Shown in pieces: positions 12,150 through 23,049 of a DNA stretch of 64,000 bases. A program made the translations under genes and the position numbers. The notes under the pieces are model-generated. The model worked only from the letters and a program-made list of their open reading frames with translations, was not told the DNA's origin and did no database searches. The first letter of the stretch is position 1. Each line of letters starts with the position of its first letter. Source of the DNA: Pascua guehoae (lineage: Eukaryota > Basidiomycota > Tremellomycetes > Trichosporonales > Trichosporonaceae); the NCBI GenBank assembly GCA_001600415.1, contig BCJX01000005.1:419150-483149 (forward strand), in the 5' to 3' direction.

Positions 12150-15100
12150 GGTGGGCACTCTCGGGCTTGCTGAGTGATGAGCAATGGCAAGTCGCCCAAC
12201 TGTGCGTGCGCATGGACCACATCAACATGAGACCTCGGCAATGCCTTGGCGGTTGGCAGCGGGGCCGAAGTCACCGACGTAGCCGACGTTGGGTAGCCGA
12301 TGCCCACCGAGCGGAACCAAATGGCATTATCTTCCTGGTGTTCATGTCCAAGGCAACAACCTTATGTGAGGCCGCAATTGTGCACAGGATCCAGAGGGAT
12401 GTCACCACAGTGTGAGGCATGGTATGATTCGTCGAGCTGTAATTGTAAGGTGGGAGGTGCTCACAAAAGAGGGGAAGATTCGAATGGACACACCACCAGC
12501 TGGCGTGGGCCCGTGTTCAGAGACAGCGAAAAGTGCTGCATGTCAATGAACATGGGTGACAGTTTTATCAATCACTACATTCTAGACCACGGTGGGCTCC
12601 GGTGGGCAATAGCACCATGAAACGCGTTATCCATCTGACCAAAAAGGTATCCTAAATACCCTCAAGTGGGCTGACTAGGCAGGTCACTCTAGGAACATAT
12701 CTGGAACGCGGCTGAGATGGGGGTATATTACATGGTGGGCATTGGGCGACTGGACTGGGCAGAGCAGATGATTGTGGCATCCAGAGCGCAACTCAATCGA
12801 GTATCGGTATTAGAGCGACGGTAGTCAGACTGCCACCATCGAGACGGTTATCGTATAGACCATAATCTGCGAGATTGTGAACTTACTCGTTTTAATGAGA
12901 CACCGCCCCTACTGTCATGTACAGCTTCACGTATACTACTAGTACACACCCTCCCTGCAGTACACTCAGCGGTCTCTATGCTCCTCTCCTCTCTTCCTGC
13001 CAATGTCGCTTTTCCGGAGGCCGCCACTGCCAAGCCTATTAAGCGTGGGTTGACCGCAACGCCTTATCCGAAATGGCGAGACTCTCCACTCAGCTCCAAG
13101 TGTGGCTCTTTTGGTAAGACGCTGTCAGTACATTATACATTCGCGCACCTAGAGCACAGGACGGATTGGGCAGGACAAGTGACAGGATTGGACCGGCGCT
13201 TGTTCTGTCAACAACCGGGGTTTTAGCACCGAAAGGGCTGCCATTGCAACATGACTGACTACTTGCGACACTGTGACATGACAGGATGATTTCGTTGCCA
13301 ACCGCGACAGCGGTCCTGTTACCTCGCACTCACAGTAGTCAGTCACCTCAAGCAAACCGACTTCCGCCGCAATTACCATCGCCTCCTGGCGAGGTCAAGG
13401 TGGGATATCCTCATCTGCTTCAGGTTGGGGCGGAGGAAATGCTACCTTGGAGGAACCCCTATCTCTTCCTCCATGAGAGGCTAGGAGTAAAGTTCACTCC
13501 GGCAACACACGCTGTACTTGATCTCCCTCCCAAGCCTCACCCCGCGCAATTTTTACAAAACAAATTCAGGAGCCTCATGAGACTCACAGAACGAGGTGAT
13601 ATCTGGCCTCATTCCCGTTTCAAACCGTCGGACAGAGAGACACAATCCACCGTGTTTGCGACGGCAGCGATATCAGACGATACGGCGTTGAAGTCACTAC
13701 ACGCCGATTTTTTCAGACGCGACCAAGGCCAACGACTCACAGAAGGCCAGTGCTACATTACAGGCGTTGGATGGTGTGGGGATGTGAAAGTGAAGGAGAT
13801 GACAAGGGGCGACGTGTGCTGGGGCCCACGCTCTAATCGGGAGCGCCATGTCGGGCGGGGTTCGCTTTCTTGCCCATGGGGATGGGCCCTGGGGGGCGCC
13901 CAAGAAGTGCATTTGCAGGGTCCATGAGGTACCCTCGGAGGGCTCAAGATCGACAACCGCGAGCAGCGTCTCGAACGTGGCGAGATGAGTGCCAAGACCG
14001 TGGAGGGACATGAGTAATCTATGCCAAGGTCAGATTGTTGTTGGGTGTGAAATGCATTCCGGGCCGTCGACATCGAGCGGGCAACTGACAATCTAGCCGG
14101 CCATAGCCGTCGTCGTGGCCGATGGTGTGGATGGACCTCAATGCCGCCACTTGCCGATGAGTGTGCGGGGCAACCGGGCCGCTCAGGCGGAGATCCAAAA
14201 AGTCCACCATTTGCCACCCGGTAACTCACGGCTTGGTCGTTGGCGTTTGCCTCGCCGTTCCATTCCAGACGAGCCCGATGTGCATGGTGCCGGTACAGCG
14301 AAATAGTAGCGCGCGATGGCGGCTGACGCACTGGTGATCGCGGCCCGGCAGGTCCGGCAAGCGCGCGCCACTGCAGTCATGCCCGTTCAAGCACATTGGG
14401 ATGCGATGGGTCTTGGAAAATCGGGTGGCTTGGCGGCCCGGCAGACGACGAATGCCTCGACGCCACTGCGCGCACGCGCGCACTGCGCTATGACCCAGTC
14501 TTTGCACGTGGGTTGTAAGTGCCGGCGCGGCAGGGCCACATGGGCTTCCATCGACGTCACGGAAAGGTGCACGGTGACACGCCCATTGCGGGAATTCCTT
14601 CTCGATCGTGAGGTCTGAACCTGCGACGAAGAGGAGAAAGTGTAGGAAATAGATGATGGCCGGGGTGGGAACGGGCAGTATCAACGCCTCAGGTCGCTCT
14701 CGTCGTCTTTCACCTCACGAACTCTGTCCACCTTCATACTATCCGCACTACCACCGCGGGCCACAGCAAGAATGGCTCCCCGAGGACGGAATTTGGATGA
14801 GAATGCGCTCGGCGTTTCAGTTCATTGTCCTCACGTCAGAAATGTGTCACTACTACTGTGCCAGATCCGAAGAATATTCCACGGGCCTGTGCTGAGCACG
14901 CCTCACTCGGCCGATACGGTACAGTTACACATGCAACGGACAGACTACTCCGTGGAATATCAATATCTCAACGCCGTACATTACCGCTGCAACTTGTATG
15001 TAGCTAGCCTCTATTCCTATCTGCTATCTCAGAGCTGTCAGGCCGCGTTGTATTCCGCTTTGGTTGTTCAGAGCAGTTGGCGAGCTGGCCGAGTTTACGG

Positions 15101-16157
15101 AGCAAATGCCGGCTACCGAATGGCGTTGGCGGTTAGTCGCGGCTATCGCCCTGCCTGCCTGTTGACGGACCGTTGGTACGCTTCATGGCTTGACGGCATT
15201 GCGGCCAATCCGGTCCTGGGATCCGACGACTCTGGCCCTTGCCGCGTCCCTTAAACTTGCGAGGGTGCTTTCACGTGTCTGATATCACGGCAATTTGGCC
15301 GCGCCCCCACCAACAACGCCATTTTCCTCTAGGATACTCTAGGAATGCCAAGCTCTTCGGCTTTGGAGCGGCGGGCATCACGGGTTGGGACATCTGCCAC
15401 GTCTGTCCATCACGTGCTTTTCATATCCAAACTTGGCCAGTAGTGGTCTGAAGCCTCCTCGCCTGCGTGTCAGCTGCCCACTGTACGTCCCTTGCAAGGT
15501 CCCGTTCGCATCCACCCAACTCACCCACTTTGAACCCTCCCACAAATTAATCATCGACCTGCCTGCCTGCGCCGCTCTGGATCCTACCCCCACGAATATT
15601 ACGGGAAAACAGACCTGGGACCTAGTGCCTGACGCCGAGGCGGTGGCGTTTTGCCTCTCTCACTGAATAGCACAGAGGCGTTTGGCCCCTTGAGAGGTGA
15701 GCATCTTGGGCACAAGGCCTGAACACCCCGCGGGGGGCGTATGACTCCCAAGAGTCCTGTAGAACGGGCCCCAACTACCCACCCCCGGGGCCTTTGTCCG
15801 GAGCTATCCGAGTCGTGTGAGCCCTGGCGGGGTACGGCCCGGGGCAGGTGGAGCTCTGTTGGTAGGTTGCGGGGGGGGGGGAGACAACCATCCGGCCCTG
15901 ACTGCCGACGGCTGACAGAGCACGGGTGTGGGTGGGGTTGCGGCTATGGCGCTATGGCTCGTTCTGACCCATCATCTTCTAGACTCGAAACCGTGTTATA
16001 CCGCTCTGAGGTCGGACCCTTGCTCCGGTTCTGCGACTCTGCGACTTGTGGGCGGCAATCCACAACAATATATTTGGCCGCTAGTTGTTGGTTCTCAACC
16101 CCATCTCCCCACCTCCTCCACCAGCTCCTATCAAAGTTCCCTCGACACAAGACCACA
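12150..16157. other. 4-kb gap with no supportable gene
   Basis: Both ends are presumably promoters, for the minus-strand nitrilase at the left and the plus-strand permease at the right. Open frames of 150-213 codons occur (for example 13286-13927 plus and 13753-14331 minus) but overlap each other, shift frame often and have no family motif. The 13690-14690 minus strand has protein-like snippets in several frames and a good 3' splice-site candidate near 14622, so a decayed or multi-intron gene cannot be excluded. Confidence 0.5.
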
Positions 16158-18332
16158 ATGGGCACAGACGTGAGTAGCTCTCGACAAGGGCCTTTGCCCC
16201 GCACCACCAACGGCAGTGTCCTTGGACCTTGGTCACTAACTCCCCCACAGCTCAACGACACCCCACACCTCAACGCGAACGAGTCGCCCAACAACCTCAA
16301 GATGGTGACATCTCACGACGAGAAGCTGCAGCCGACCCTCAGCCGTCGCGACAGCCGCGTCCACCAAGGCCACCATGCGCACGACAAGGCCCTCGAGGCT
16401 CTCGGCAACGAGCGTGTTGTCATGACCGACGAGCAGGTGAGCTTTTTTTCACTCCGACTGTGCGGCTTTGAGTGAGCAATCGGGCAGTCATTGCATGGGT
16501 GGCCAACCCGGCATGAACGCCCGATACGCCGCCCTCAGGGCCCCAAGACCAAAGCATTGAGCAGTCGCTAATCGCCCAACAGTCCCGCCACGTCTGTCGC
16601 AAGATTGACAAGCACATTATGCCCTTCCTCATGTGGTACGTCACAGGTCCTCTATCTTTGGTGCCAGCCCCATGCGATCCCGTGTTGGACACGATGGGTG
16701 GTGTTGGGCACTGTCGAACGCGTAAAAATGGTTTGTTTGTACTGACACAATATCAGGGTGTACTTCCTCCAGATCCTGGACAAGTCGTGTGTTGGTTACG
16801 CCGCGACTTTTGGCCTCAAGACGGATGCCAACCTCTCGGACGAAAACTACTCGATGATCAGCTCGGCCGGCTACTGGGCGCAGCTCGCTCTTTGCTGTGG
16901 TCCTACCGCCTTCCTCATTGTCCGCATTCCCACAAAGTGGCTCATGTCGAGCTGCATTCTTTTCTGGGGTACTTCGATGGTCGGCCTCGCTTTCAGCAAG
17001 GAGTGGCGCTCGCTTCTTGCCAACCGCTTCCTTCTCGGTCTCTTTGAGGCAGTCTGCATTCCTCTTTTCAGTGAGTTTTGCTCCACATTCCTTTGCCTTT
17101 CGAGGACGGATCTTGAGCGCCCCGTGCGCATCTCGGCCGATGGCCAATGGGTGTCCTGGAACTCCGTCATCAATGTGGCTTTGTGGCGCTCTTCCCCCGC
17201 CCCCTGAATTAATTTGTGGCAAAACGCGTTGCTAACCATTACAGCTGTCATTACCACCACCTGGTACCGCCGCCGCGAGCAGCCTCTCCGCATTGCCATG
17301 TGGTACGGCACGAACGGTGTTGCGTCCATCCTCGGCTCGCTTCTCACTTGGGCACTGTCGTTTATCAGCTCGCCCCACCTTCACATCTACCAGATTCTCT
17401 TCCTGCTCGTCGGTCTCGCCACCATGCTTACCGCGCCCGTCATCCTCTTCTGCCTCGACAACAACCCCGCCGAGGCGCGCTTCCTGAACGCCGAGGAGAA
17501 GAAGTGGGCCATTGAGCGTCTCCGTGACAACAACACGGGTGTCGAAGCCAAGGAGTTCCAGTGGTACCAGGTCCTCGAAGTGTTCACCTCGCCCCAGACC
17601 TACTTTTACTTTTTCATCACCTTCTGCGTCAACTGCGGTGCCAGCGTCACCAACACTTTCGGCCCTCTTATCATCAAGTCGTTTGGCTTTTCGTCGCGCC
17701 AGACCATCCTCCTCAACATGCCCTTTGGCTTTGTCCAGACCTGTGTCTGCGTCGTCGGTTGCGTCATGGCCGCTCGTTTCGGCTACAAGAGTCTCGTCCT
17801 CATCGGCTTTATGCTCCCCTGTGTCATGGGTGCTGGTCTCCTCTACGGACTGGGCCGTGAAAAGAAGGACAGCGGCCCCCTCCTCTTTGGCTACTACTGC
17901 ATCGCCTTCCTCTTTGGCGGTAACCCCCTCCTCTTCTCGTGGCTCGCGGCAAACACGGGTGGCCACACCAAGAAGTCGCTCGCCATCTCGATGTGCAACG
18001 CCGGTTCGGCCGTCGGTAACATTGTCGGCCCCTTCCTCTTCAAGACTGGCGCACCCGTCTACCACGCTGGTCTCGGCGGTGTCATGGGCATCTTCATTGC
18101 CTGTATCGCCCTCACCGTCAGCCTCATGTTCATCATTGCCATGCAGAACAAGGGCAAGGAGCGCGAGCGCGTCGCCAACGGCAAGCCCGCCAAGATGGTC
18201 AACGCCTCGATGGACAAGGAGTACCGCAACACTGCCGACCAGAACCTCGACGCCAACGGAAACGCCCTCGGCCAGCAGGCTTTCGCCGACATGACCGACC
18301 GCGAGAACGACGAGTTTGTCTACAGCTACTAA
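16158..18332 (+). CDS. MFS permease, Dal5/allantoate (anion:cation symporter) family
   Basis: Predicted 550-residue plasma-membrane transporter with about 12 hydrophobic segments. Exons: 16158-16169, 16251-16436, 16583-16635, 16757-17070, 17245-18332; the first coding exon is only 12 nt (MGTD). A hydrophilic N-tail of about 80 residues precedes the core. Family signs: VYFLQILDKSCVGYA in TM1, LFEAVCIPLF then TTTWYRRREQPLRIAMWYG across the TM4-5 region, and LDNNPAEARFLNAEEKKWAIER in the central loop, all typical of the Dal5/Tna1/allantoate permease group. Substrates in this family include allantoate, ureidosuccinate, nicotinate and other organic anions; which applies here is unknown. The hydrophilic C-tail ends in NDEFVYSY. 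Confidence 0.93.
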
Positions 18333-18544
18333 GTTCAGCTAGCATCTTGAGCATCTTGGGGCTGGATAATAACGTGTATGAATATGTTGTGCCAGGGAAT
18401 GCAGACATGGCCTTCTTCGCATATAGTGGTGCTGGACTGACGGTTCACACTGACGCTTTATCTTCTTGGGCAACACGATGGCACCCTAGACTACTATGCA
18501 ATTAATTATTCTAGAGCCCAGGGTTTTGGGCGCCCTTCCTGATA

Positions 18545-18850
18545 CAGGTGCGACCGAAAAGTATTGGGACTGCCACGCTGAGCTCGGTCGCACGGACGCA
18601 GGGGTCTCGCACAGGACTGCACGCACGAATAGGTAGGGATCGCACGCCGTCTCCCACCCTTGTCGTGGGATCCTAGTCCTTGATGTACATGATGAACAAC
18701 AGTATAATTGCTTAGTTGCGATGTGGAACGAGTTACCCTGATGCACAGCTTCCTTCTCGTACCATTGGATTCTTGGAGAGAGTGCCCATGATCTACATCG
18801 CGCCCGACCGATCTCAATGTGGCTCTCTCAATACTTTTCGGTCGCACCTG
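18545..18850. mobile_element. MITE with Tc1/mariner-like terminal inverted repeats
   Basis: A 306-bp element flanked on both sides by TA (18543-18544 and 18851-18852), the target duplication of Tc1/mariner transposons. The termini are inverted copies: the left end begins CAGGTGCGACCGAAAAGTAT and the right end (18829-18850) is its reverse complement, identical over 22 bp. Similarity continues with scattered mismatches to about 46 bp, including a TCGGTCG block in both arms. The AAAAGTATTGG core resembles Tc1-type inverted repeats. It is too short for a transposase and the inner frame (18506-18847 minus) encodes nothing recognisable, so it would be non-autonomous. No second copy was noticed in the window. 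Confidence 0.75.
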
Positions 18851-18852
18851 TA

Positions 18853-19279
18853 TCTGAGATGGCAGCGGTGAAATACTGCACAGCAGTTAATACTTCAAAA
18901 GCGGAAGCGAAAATGAGGAGGTTGTAGCGAGAGCAGAGAACGGCCTCCACACCTTTCGTCAGCAGGGACAACCCTTCGCCCCCCTGTCCCCACTACCGTG
19001 TCAGATCATGCAAGATGAATATTCACGTTTTAAGTCTGCCAAACAGGGTAGTCACCTCACCTTCATGTCCACAAGAAGCGCGAGCTCATCCCTCCACCTC
19101 ATCCGCTGTCGAAGGGACTGCCGTCGCAATGCGGTTTGTGTAACATGTCGGGCAATGTGCTGTGTCAGCCTCAATCCACCCCCATTGGGGTCATTTCTGG
19201 AGGCCTGTCAACCTCATCTCGAGTCCGTGGACGCTCCACTGGACGTACAAGGCCAGGAGAGGCTCCAGCATGCAAAAAG
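18853..19279. other. Spacer between MITE and tRNA-Glu
   Basis: No gene recognised. Short open frames overlap the 3' flank of the minus-strand tRNA-Glu. Confidence 0.6.
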
Positions 19280-19377
19280 CTTCTCCGCCAGGGAGTCGAA
19301 CCCTGCTCTATCGCGATCTTTCTATTGAAAGGCTCTCTCTTGAGAGGCGATTATACTAACCGATATACTAGCGAAGA
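19280..19377 (-). tRNA. trnE-CUC: tRNA-Glu(CUC) with a 26-nt intron
   Basis: On the minus strand the acceptor TCTTCGC pairs with GCGGAGA (one U-G pair), discriminator A. D-arm region GTATATCGGTTAGTAT; anticodon stem ATCGC/GCGAT; loop CTCTCA + C gives anticodon CUC. The intron (19315-19340, 26 nt) is one base 3' of the anticodon. T arm CAGGG-TTCGACT-CCCTG. Mature sequence appears the same as the copy at 57409-57507, but the introns differ. Confidence 0.93.
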
Positions 19378-19665
19378 GACCTGTTGGAGGTGATGATCGT
19401 GATGCCGCGAGCGCGTGGATACACCCATTGGAACGTCGTCTGGCATCATACCCAACACCGCCCTCCCCCCAACCTACTGAATCGCCTCTGCGGTGGTTCC
19501 ACTTCAACTCGAGGTCAGTGGCCACTTGAATCGAACTTGACAAGCCTTGTCATTCTCCCTCCCTGGCCTGAGGCACCTCTGGCCATCGCTTAATACCAAC
19601 CTCTGCTCGCCACCGAACGCTCTCTGCTCGCCACCGGACGCTCTCTGCTCACCATCAAATGTCCA

Positions 19666-19768
19666 GGTCGCGTGGCCAAATGGTACGGCGTCTGACTACG
19701 ACTTTCTAGCATTCTGAATCGGAATTCTCGTTATCAGGAGATCGCGGGTTCGATCCCCGTCGTGACCT
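19666..19768 (+). tRNA. trnR-ACG: tRNA-Arg(ACG) with a 31-nt intron
   Basis: Acceptor GGTCGCG pairs with CGTGACC at 19761-19767 (one G-U pair), discriminator T, followed directly by a T run (Pol III terminator). D arm GCC/GGC; anticodon stem TCTGA/TCAGG; loop CTACGA + A gives anticodon ACG (read as ICG). Intron 19702-19732. T arm GCGGG-TTCGATC-CCCGT. Confidence 0.93.
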
Positions 19769-20252
19769 TTTTGGTGCTCTGGGGCCGTCGTCGGAGCTGT
19801 TGGGGTGCTGTGAGAAGGTAAGGGGCTTAGAGAAGGTGGCGGAGAGGAAGCGAGGCGGGGTGAGGCGAGGTGAGGGGCGGCCTGAAGATTGGGAGGTATT
19901 GGGAGCTTGTCCGGAGCTGGGTGTCCTTGAGGGTTACTGCAACATGACCACGGATGGCCATACACAGATACGTACAGTTACAGAACATCTCATAAGATAC
20001 AGTTCGAGACGGTGTCGTCAACGACGTGCCGTGCTGGCGCCAAACACTCGGACGAAACGGGGCCAATACCGTCTGCCCATGCCAGCCGGCGTTCACTGGC
20101 GACGAGCAGGGCCGAATGTGCCTCAAACAGATTCGAGGCATTGACCTGCGCGTGAGCTTGTCGTCCTGTGAGATGACGGAAGCTCACCCTCTTTGGCGAG
20201 CGGCACGATCACCCCCGGCACCCGACGAATATGTGCGACTGAGGCCGGATTC
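19769..20252. other. Spacer with a decayed copy of the neighbouring exon junction
   Basis: No independent gene called. At about 20121-20195 on the minus strand lies a stretch like the last intron-exon junction of the adjacent Ten1-like gene (about 20340-20412): both have a GAGGGTGAGCT donor-like start, an AAGCT-AC-CAG acceptor and then GTCAATG..CGAA...GTTTG. The open frame after it runs about 50 codons to a stop at 19990-19992. This could be a decayed tandem duplication or an alternative 3' exon. Confidence 0.45.
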
Positions 20253-20918
20253 TCATCCCACCTGCCCGCGCCACACGGCGTTTGCCGGCGGCTCGCGCGC
20301 GGGTGCAATGTGGATCGCGTCGAGGACGCCCACCGGCGCCCCAAACCCGTTCGGAACATTGACCTGTGTGTAAGCTTCTTCCTGGGCCATTCCAGCTCAC
20401 CCTCTCAGCCAGGTGTCCGGGTTCTTCGAGCCACCCGACGACAGCGACCCACTCGCCGTGGGCGAGGTGCAGGTGCTCGCGCGATGTGCATCCTGGATGA
20501 GGCCGAGGTGGTGCTGGTGGCTGTGGCTGTGGGCTGGGGCCGTGAGAGAACGGCGCTCCTGGGCGCGAGCCGGCGAGGAGCGGGACGGAGAGGCGGACCA
20601 GGAGTGTCGGCCGAGCGCAGTTTGGGGCGGCGGCGGCGGTGACGAGGGCGTGGGTCGTCGTGTCGTCGAGTGCGAGGATTCTGTTTGTCAGAGAGTCAGA
20701 ATGTGGGGGTGAGGGTGTACGGGGAAGGTTTAATGTCTCGTGAGTTGGTGTGGGGGAAGATGGGGCCAAACGCACTGAGCGATGAGGCGCAACTTGCGCC
20801 CCACATGGACCTTGCCGACTGCGTGTAGTGGGATAAAGAGCGCAGCTGGTGTGAGGTCCGGAAGGGGTGGGGGCGCGGGTACTGCGGTGAGAGTTGGCTG
20901 CCGTTGTTCGTTGATCAT
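20253..20918 (-). CDS. Probable CST-complex subunit Ten1-like OB-fold protein
   Basis: Predicted 177-residue protein; exons on the minus strand 20918-20776, 20680-20401, 20363-20253 (534 nt, consistent phases, donors GTGCGT and GTGAGC, a CTGAC branch site before the second exon). Sequence pattern suggests one OB fold: a proline-rich start, then PLHAVGKVHVGRKLRLIAQ (strand 1), ILALDDTTTHALVTAAAAP (strand 2), PTLLVRLSVPLL (strand 3), GEWVAVVGWLEE (strand 4), APVGVLDAIHIAPAR (strand 5). GKVRFLG.V and GEWVNVIGYV at these places are what I know from fungal Ten1, the small subunit of the Cdc13/Ctc1-Stn1-Ten1 telomere-capping complex. The gene model is fairly secure; the family assignment is inference from short motifs, and other small OB-fold proteins (RPA3-like) are alternatives. 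Start codon chosen as the only in-frame ATG near the fold. Confidence 0.55.
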
Positions 20919-21149
20919 TGTGCAGTTGATAATGTCAAAGGGTTGCAACTGTCCAAAGCATGCAAGTACGGTGTGCATCGGGGAGCATTCACGTTGACGC
21001 GACTGGAACCAAATACGCCGAAAACACACATCAATTGTGGGCTGACGGAAGCAAATGTATCACGTACCTTCGTCACTCGTGGCTTGGTGGACGAAAACAT
21101 GACAACAACACGCGCGGTGAATGATGCATGATGCAATAACAATCCCACC
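20919..21149. promoter_or_regulatory. Shared divergent promoter, Ten1-like and Mis12-like genes
   Basis: The two start codons face away from each other across 231 bp, so one short region must serve both. I see no clear TATA box. Co-regulation of a telomere and a kinetochore gene is inference from the arrangement only. Confidence 0.5.
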
Positions 21150-22557
21150 ATGCCACCACCACGCAAGTCGATATCCCGCCCTCGCCGCTCCGTCGCGCGT
21201 CCCGCCGAATCGACCGCGTCCTCATCCTTACCACAATCAGCGTCCTTGGAATCAGCTACTGAGCAAGCCTCGACCTTGACGTCGACCGCCGCTGCCCCAT
21301 CATCACAGCTGCAGCCGACCGCGTCGTCGTCGTCAGTCACGCTCGACGACTTCCCCCCAGATATACCCGAGTCGATTACGTGGGATTATGTGGCGCCACG
21401 GCGGAAACCACAGGTGCTCACCAAGGCAGATAAGGAGCGGCTGGTGCACGAGGTGGGTCGAGGGAGTGCTGTGGCAACCGGGCAAATGAGCAGGGATGGG
21501 AGGCCAGAGTCTGCGCGGCTGGGCCTGGTGATATTTGCATGGCATGGACGAAGAGGGGAAACGTGGACGGTTGTTTGGGAATGGGCGTAACGACGGGCGC
21601 ATGGTTGTCGTCGTTGTCGGCGCTCGATATTCCGTCTCGAATACCCAACTGACACGGCAGATTGTCAACTTTGCCCCGTACCTGGTTCTGAAGGACGTTG
21701 CAGAACACGCACGACAACAAATCTACCCGCTCGTGTCGTCGATCGAGAGCTGGGCGGCAGCAATGGCGCGTGGCGCTGCGCAAGAAAAGGAGGTGTCGGC
21801 GGGGGCGCACGCGCTCGAGACGCTGCTCACGCTGCACATTGACACTGCGTTTGACAATTTCACCGCCTACCAGCTGCGCAACACGTTTATGGTCCCCGAC
21901 GGTATTGAGCCGGTCATGCCGTGGCTCAAGGGCGTCGATTTTGACCGGGGCGAGTTTGTCACCCAGCTTCCGGGTGGGGAGGGGGCGTTGGTGTCCCGCC
22001 TCGACCAGCTGCGCGCGCATGTTGAGCAGGCGCGGCTGGTCCGGCACCGCCTCGCGCTCGCAGAGGCCGCGCTCGACCGGCAGCTCGAGGTCGCGTACCA
22101 GCGCCGCGCGCAGGTTGGCTTTGTCCGCGATGCCATTGTAAAAGCAGGACGTGAGTCTGAGTTCCCAGCAGTATCCACACCTTATGTCCTCGTACCACGG
22201 TAACATCCGCTGACAGCCCCAGTCGCGCCCCTCCCGGAAAAGGCAACCGATATCACCGCGGCCCTCACACACCTGCACGAAAGCCTGGCGCCCCTCGAAC
22301 CCCCCGGCGTCCGCCCGCCCCCCGTACCCTCCACAGACGCCGGCGCGTGGGAGGCTGGCCGCCAGGCGTACCTTTCCTGGGCGGTCGGCAAGGCTCTGTC
22401 CGCCGCAAGTGCCAGGGGTGCCCCGGCTGGGCCCGAGAGTGCACGCGCACACGCGCAGGGAGAGGCGAGTGCAGAGCGCCTCGATGCGGTCCAGAAGGAG
22501 ATGGAGGGCGTGGGGACCCAGGCAGACCTGGATGCGCTCGCAAGGGGTGTCCAGTAG
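21150..22557 (+). CDS. MIS12: Mis12/Mtw1-like kinetochore protein
   Basis: Predicted 377-residue subunit of the MIND/Mis12 complex, which links centromeric chromatin to the Ndc80 complex. Exons 21150-21452, 21661-22150, 22217-22557. The first ~75 residues are Ser/Ala-rich and disordered. The core has IVNFAPYLVLKDVAEHARQQ, then EVSAGAHALETLLTLHIDTA running into FDNFTAYQLRNTFMVPDG and WLKGVDFDRGE. This matches the Mis12 signature in which an E..G.H.LETLL helix is followed by FD.FE.Y.LRN.F.VP and a G-[LV]-D motif. A helical, coiled-coil-like region follows (LDQLRAHVEQARLVRHRLAL). Length exceeds budding-yeast Mtw1 (289 residues) because of both tails. The function is inferred from these motifs. 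The last ~40 coding bases plus 3' flank are copied at 31680-31781. Confidence 0.7.
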
Positions 22558-22958
22558 GCGCTGAGGGGGGTGAGGGATGTAGGAGCAGAGTTTGGTTCGA
22601 GGGATACAGTGTACGACTAGGAGGCGAGTGGGCGAACATAATGCGATGTAGCGAGGTGCTACCCCTTGTGTGTGCTTGTGTGTGCTTGTTTGTTTGTGTT
22701 CGTGTGTGTGACTCTTGTGTGATTACAACGGTGCGTGTTGCCTTCCTCTGCTCACCCTCGCTGAAGCCACTGACATAAGCTTACACCAGCTGGTTTCACT
22801 GTGCTGGCATATAACACACCGCCGTGCTTATCGGGCATCAAGGGCAGCACCACTCACTCCCCATCATCAGCCCCAGTCAGCCCACGGCCCATCATCGTCG
22901 ACCATCCCGCTCGACGACACCACCTCTGCACACTGCCTACAACCAAGTACGGTTGGTC
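22558..22958. other. Spacer, Mis12-like 3' flank to tRNA-Lys
   Basis: No gene. The first ~60 bp after the stop belong to the sequence duplicated at 31680-31781. A GT-rich stretch (TGTGTGCTTGTGTG type) lies at about 22666-22718. Confidence 0.6.
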
Positions 22959-23049
22959 GCCCGTTTATATCAGTCGGTAGATAGTTTGACTCTTACTACC
23001 ACGCGTGTAAGCAATCAAAATGTCATGGGTTCGAGCCCCATAATGGGCT
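22959..23049 (+). tRNA. trnK-CUU: tRNA-Lys(CUU) with an 18-nt intron
   Basis: Acceptor GCCCGTT pairs with AATGGGC (one G-U), discriminator T. D arm TATC-AGTCGGTA-GATA; anticodon stem TTTGA/TCAAA; loop CTCTTA + A gives CUU. Intron 22996-23013. T arm ATGGG-TTCGAGC-CCCAT. A TCTTTTG tract follows. Confidence 0.94.

Noticed and set aside
13286..13927. 213-codon plus-strand frame
   Set aside because: No recognisable motif; it overlaps long minus-strand frames and lacks coding character in comparison with neighbouring genes.
17232..18065. 277-codon frame antisense to the MFS permease
   Set aside because: Mirror of a real gene with strong third-position GC bias.
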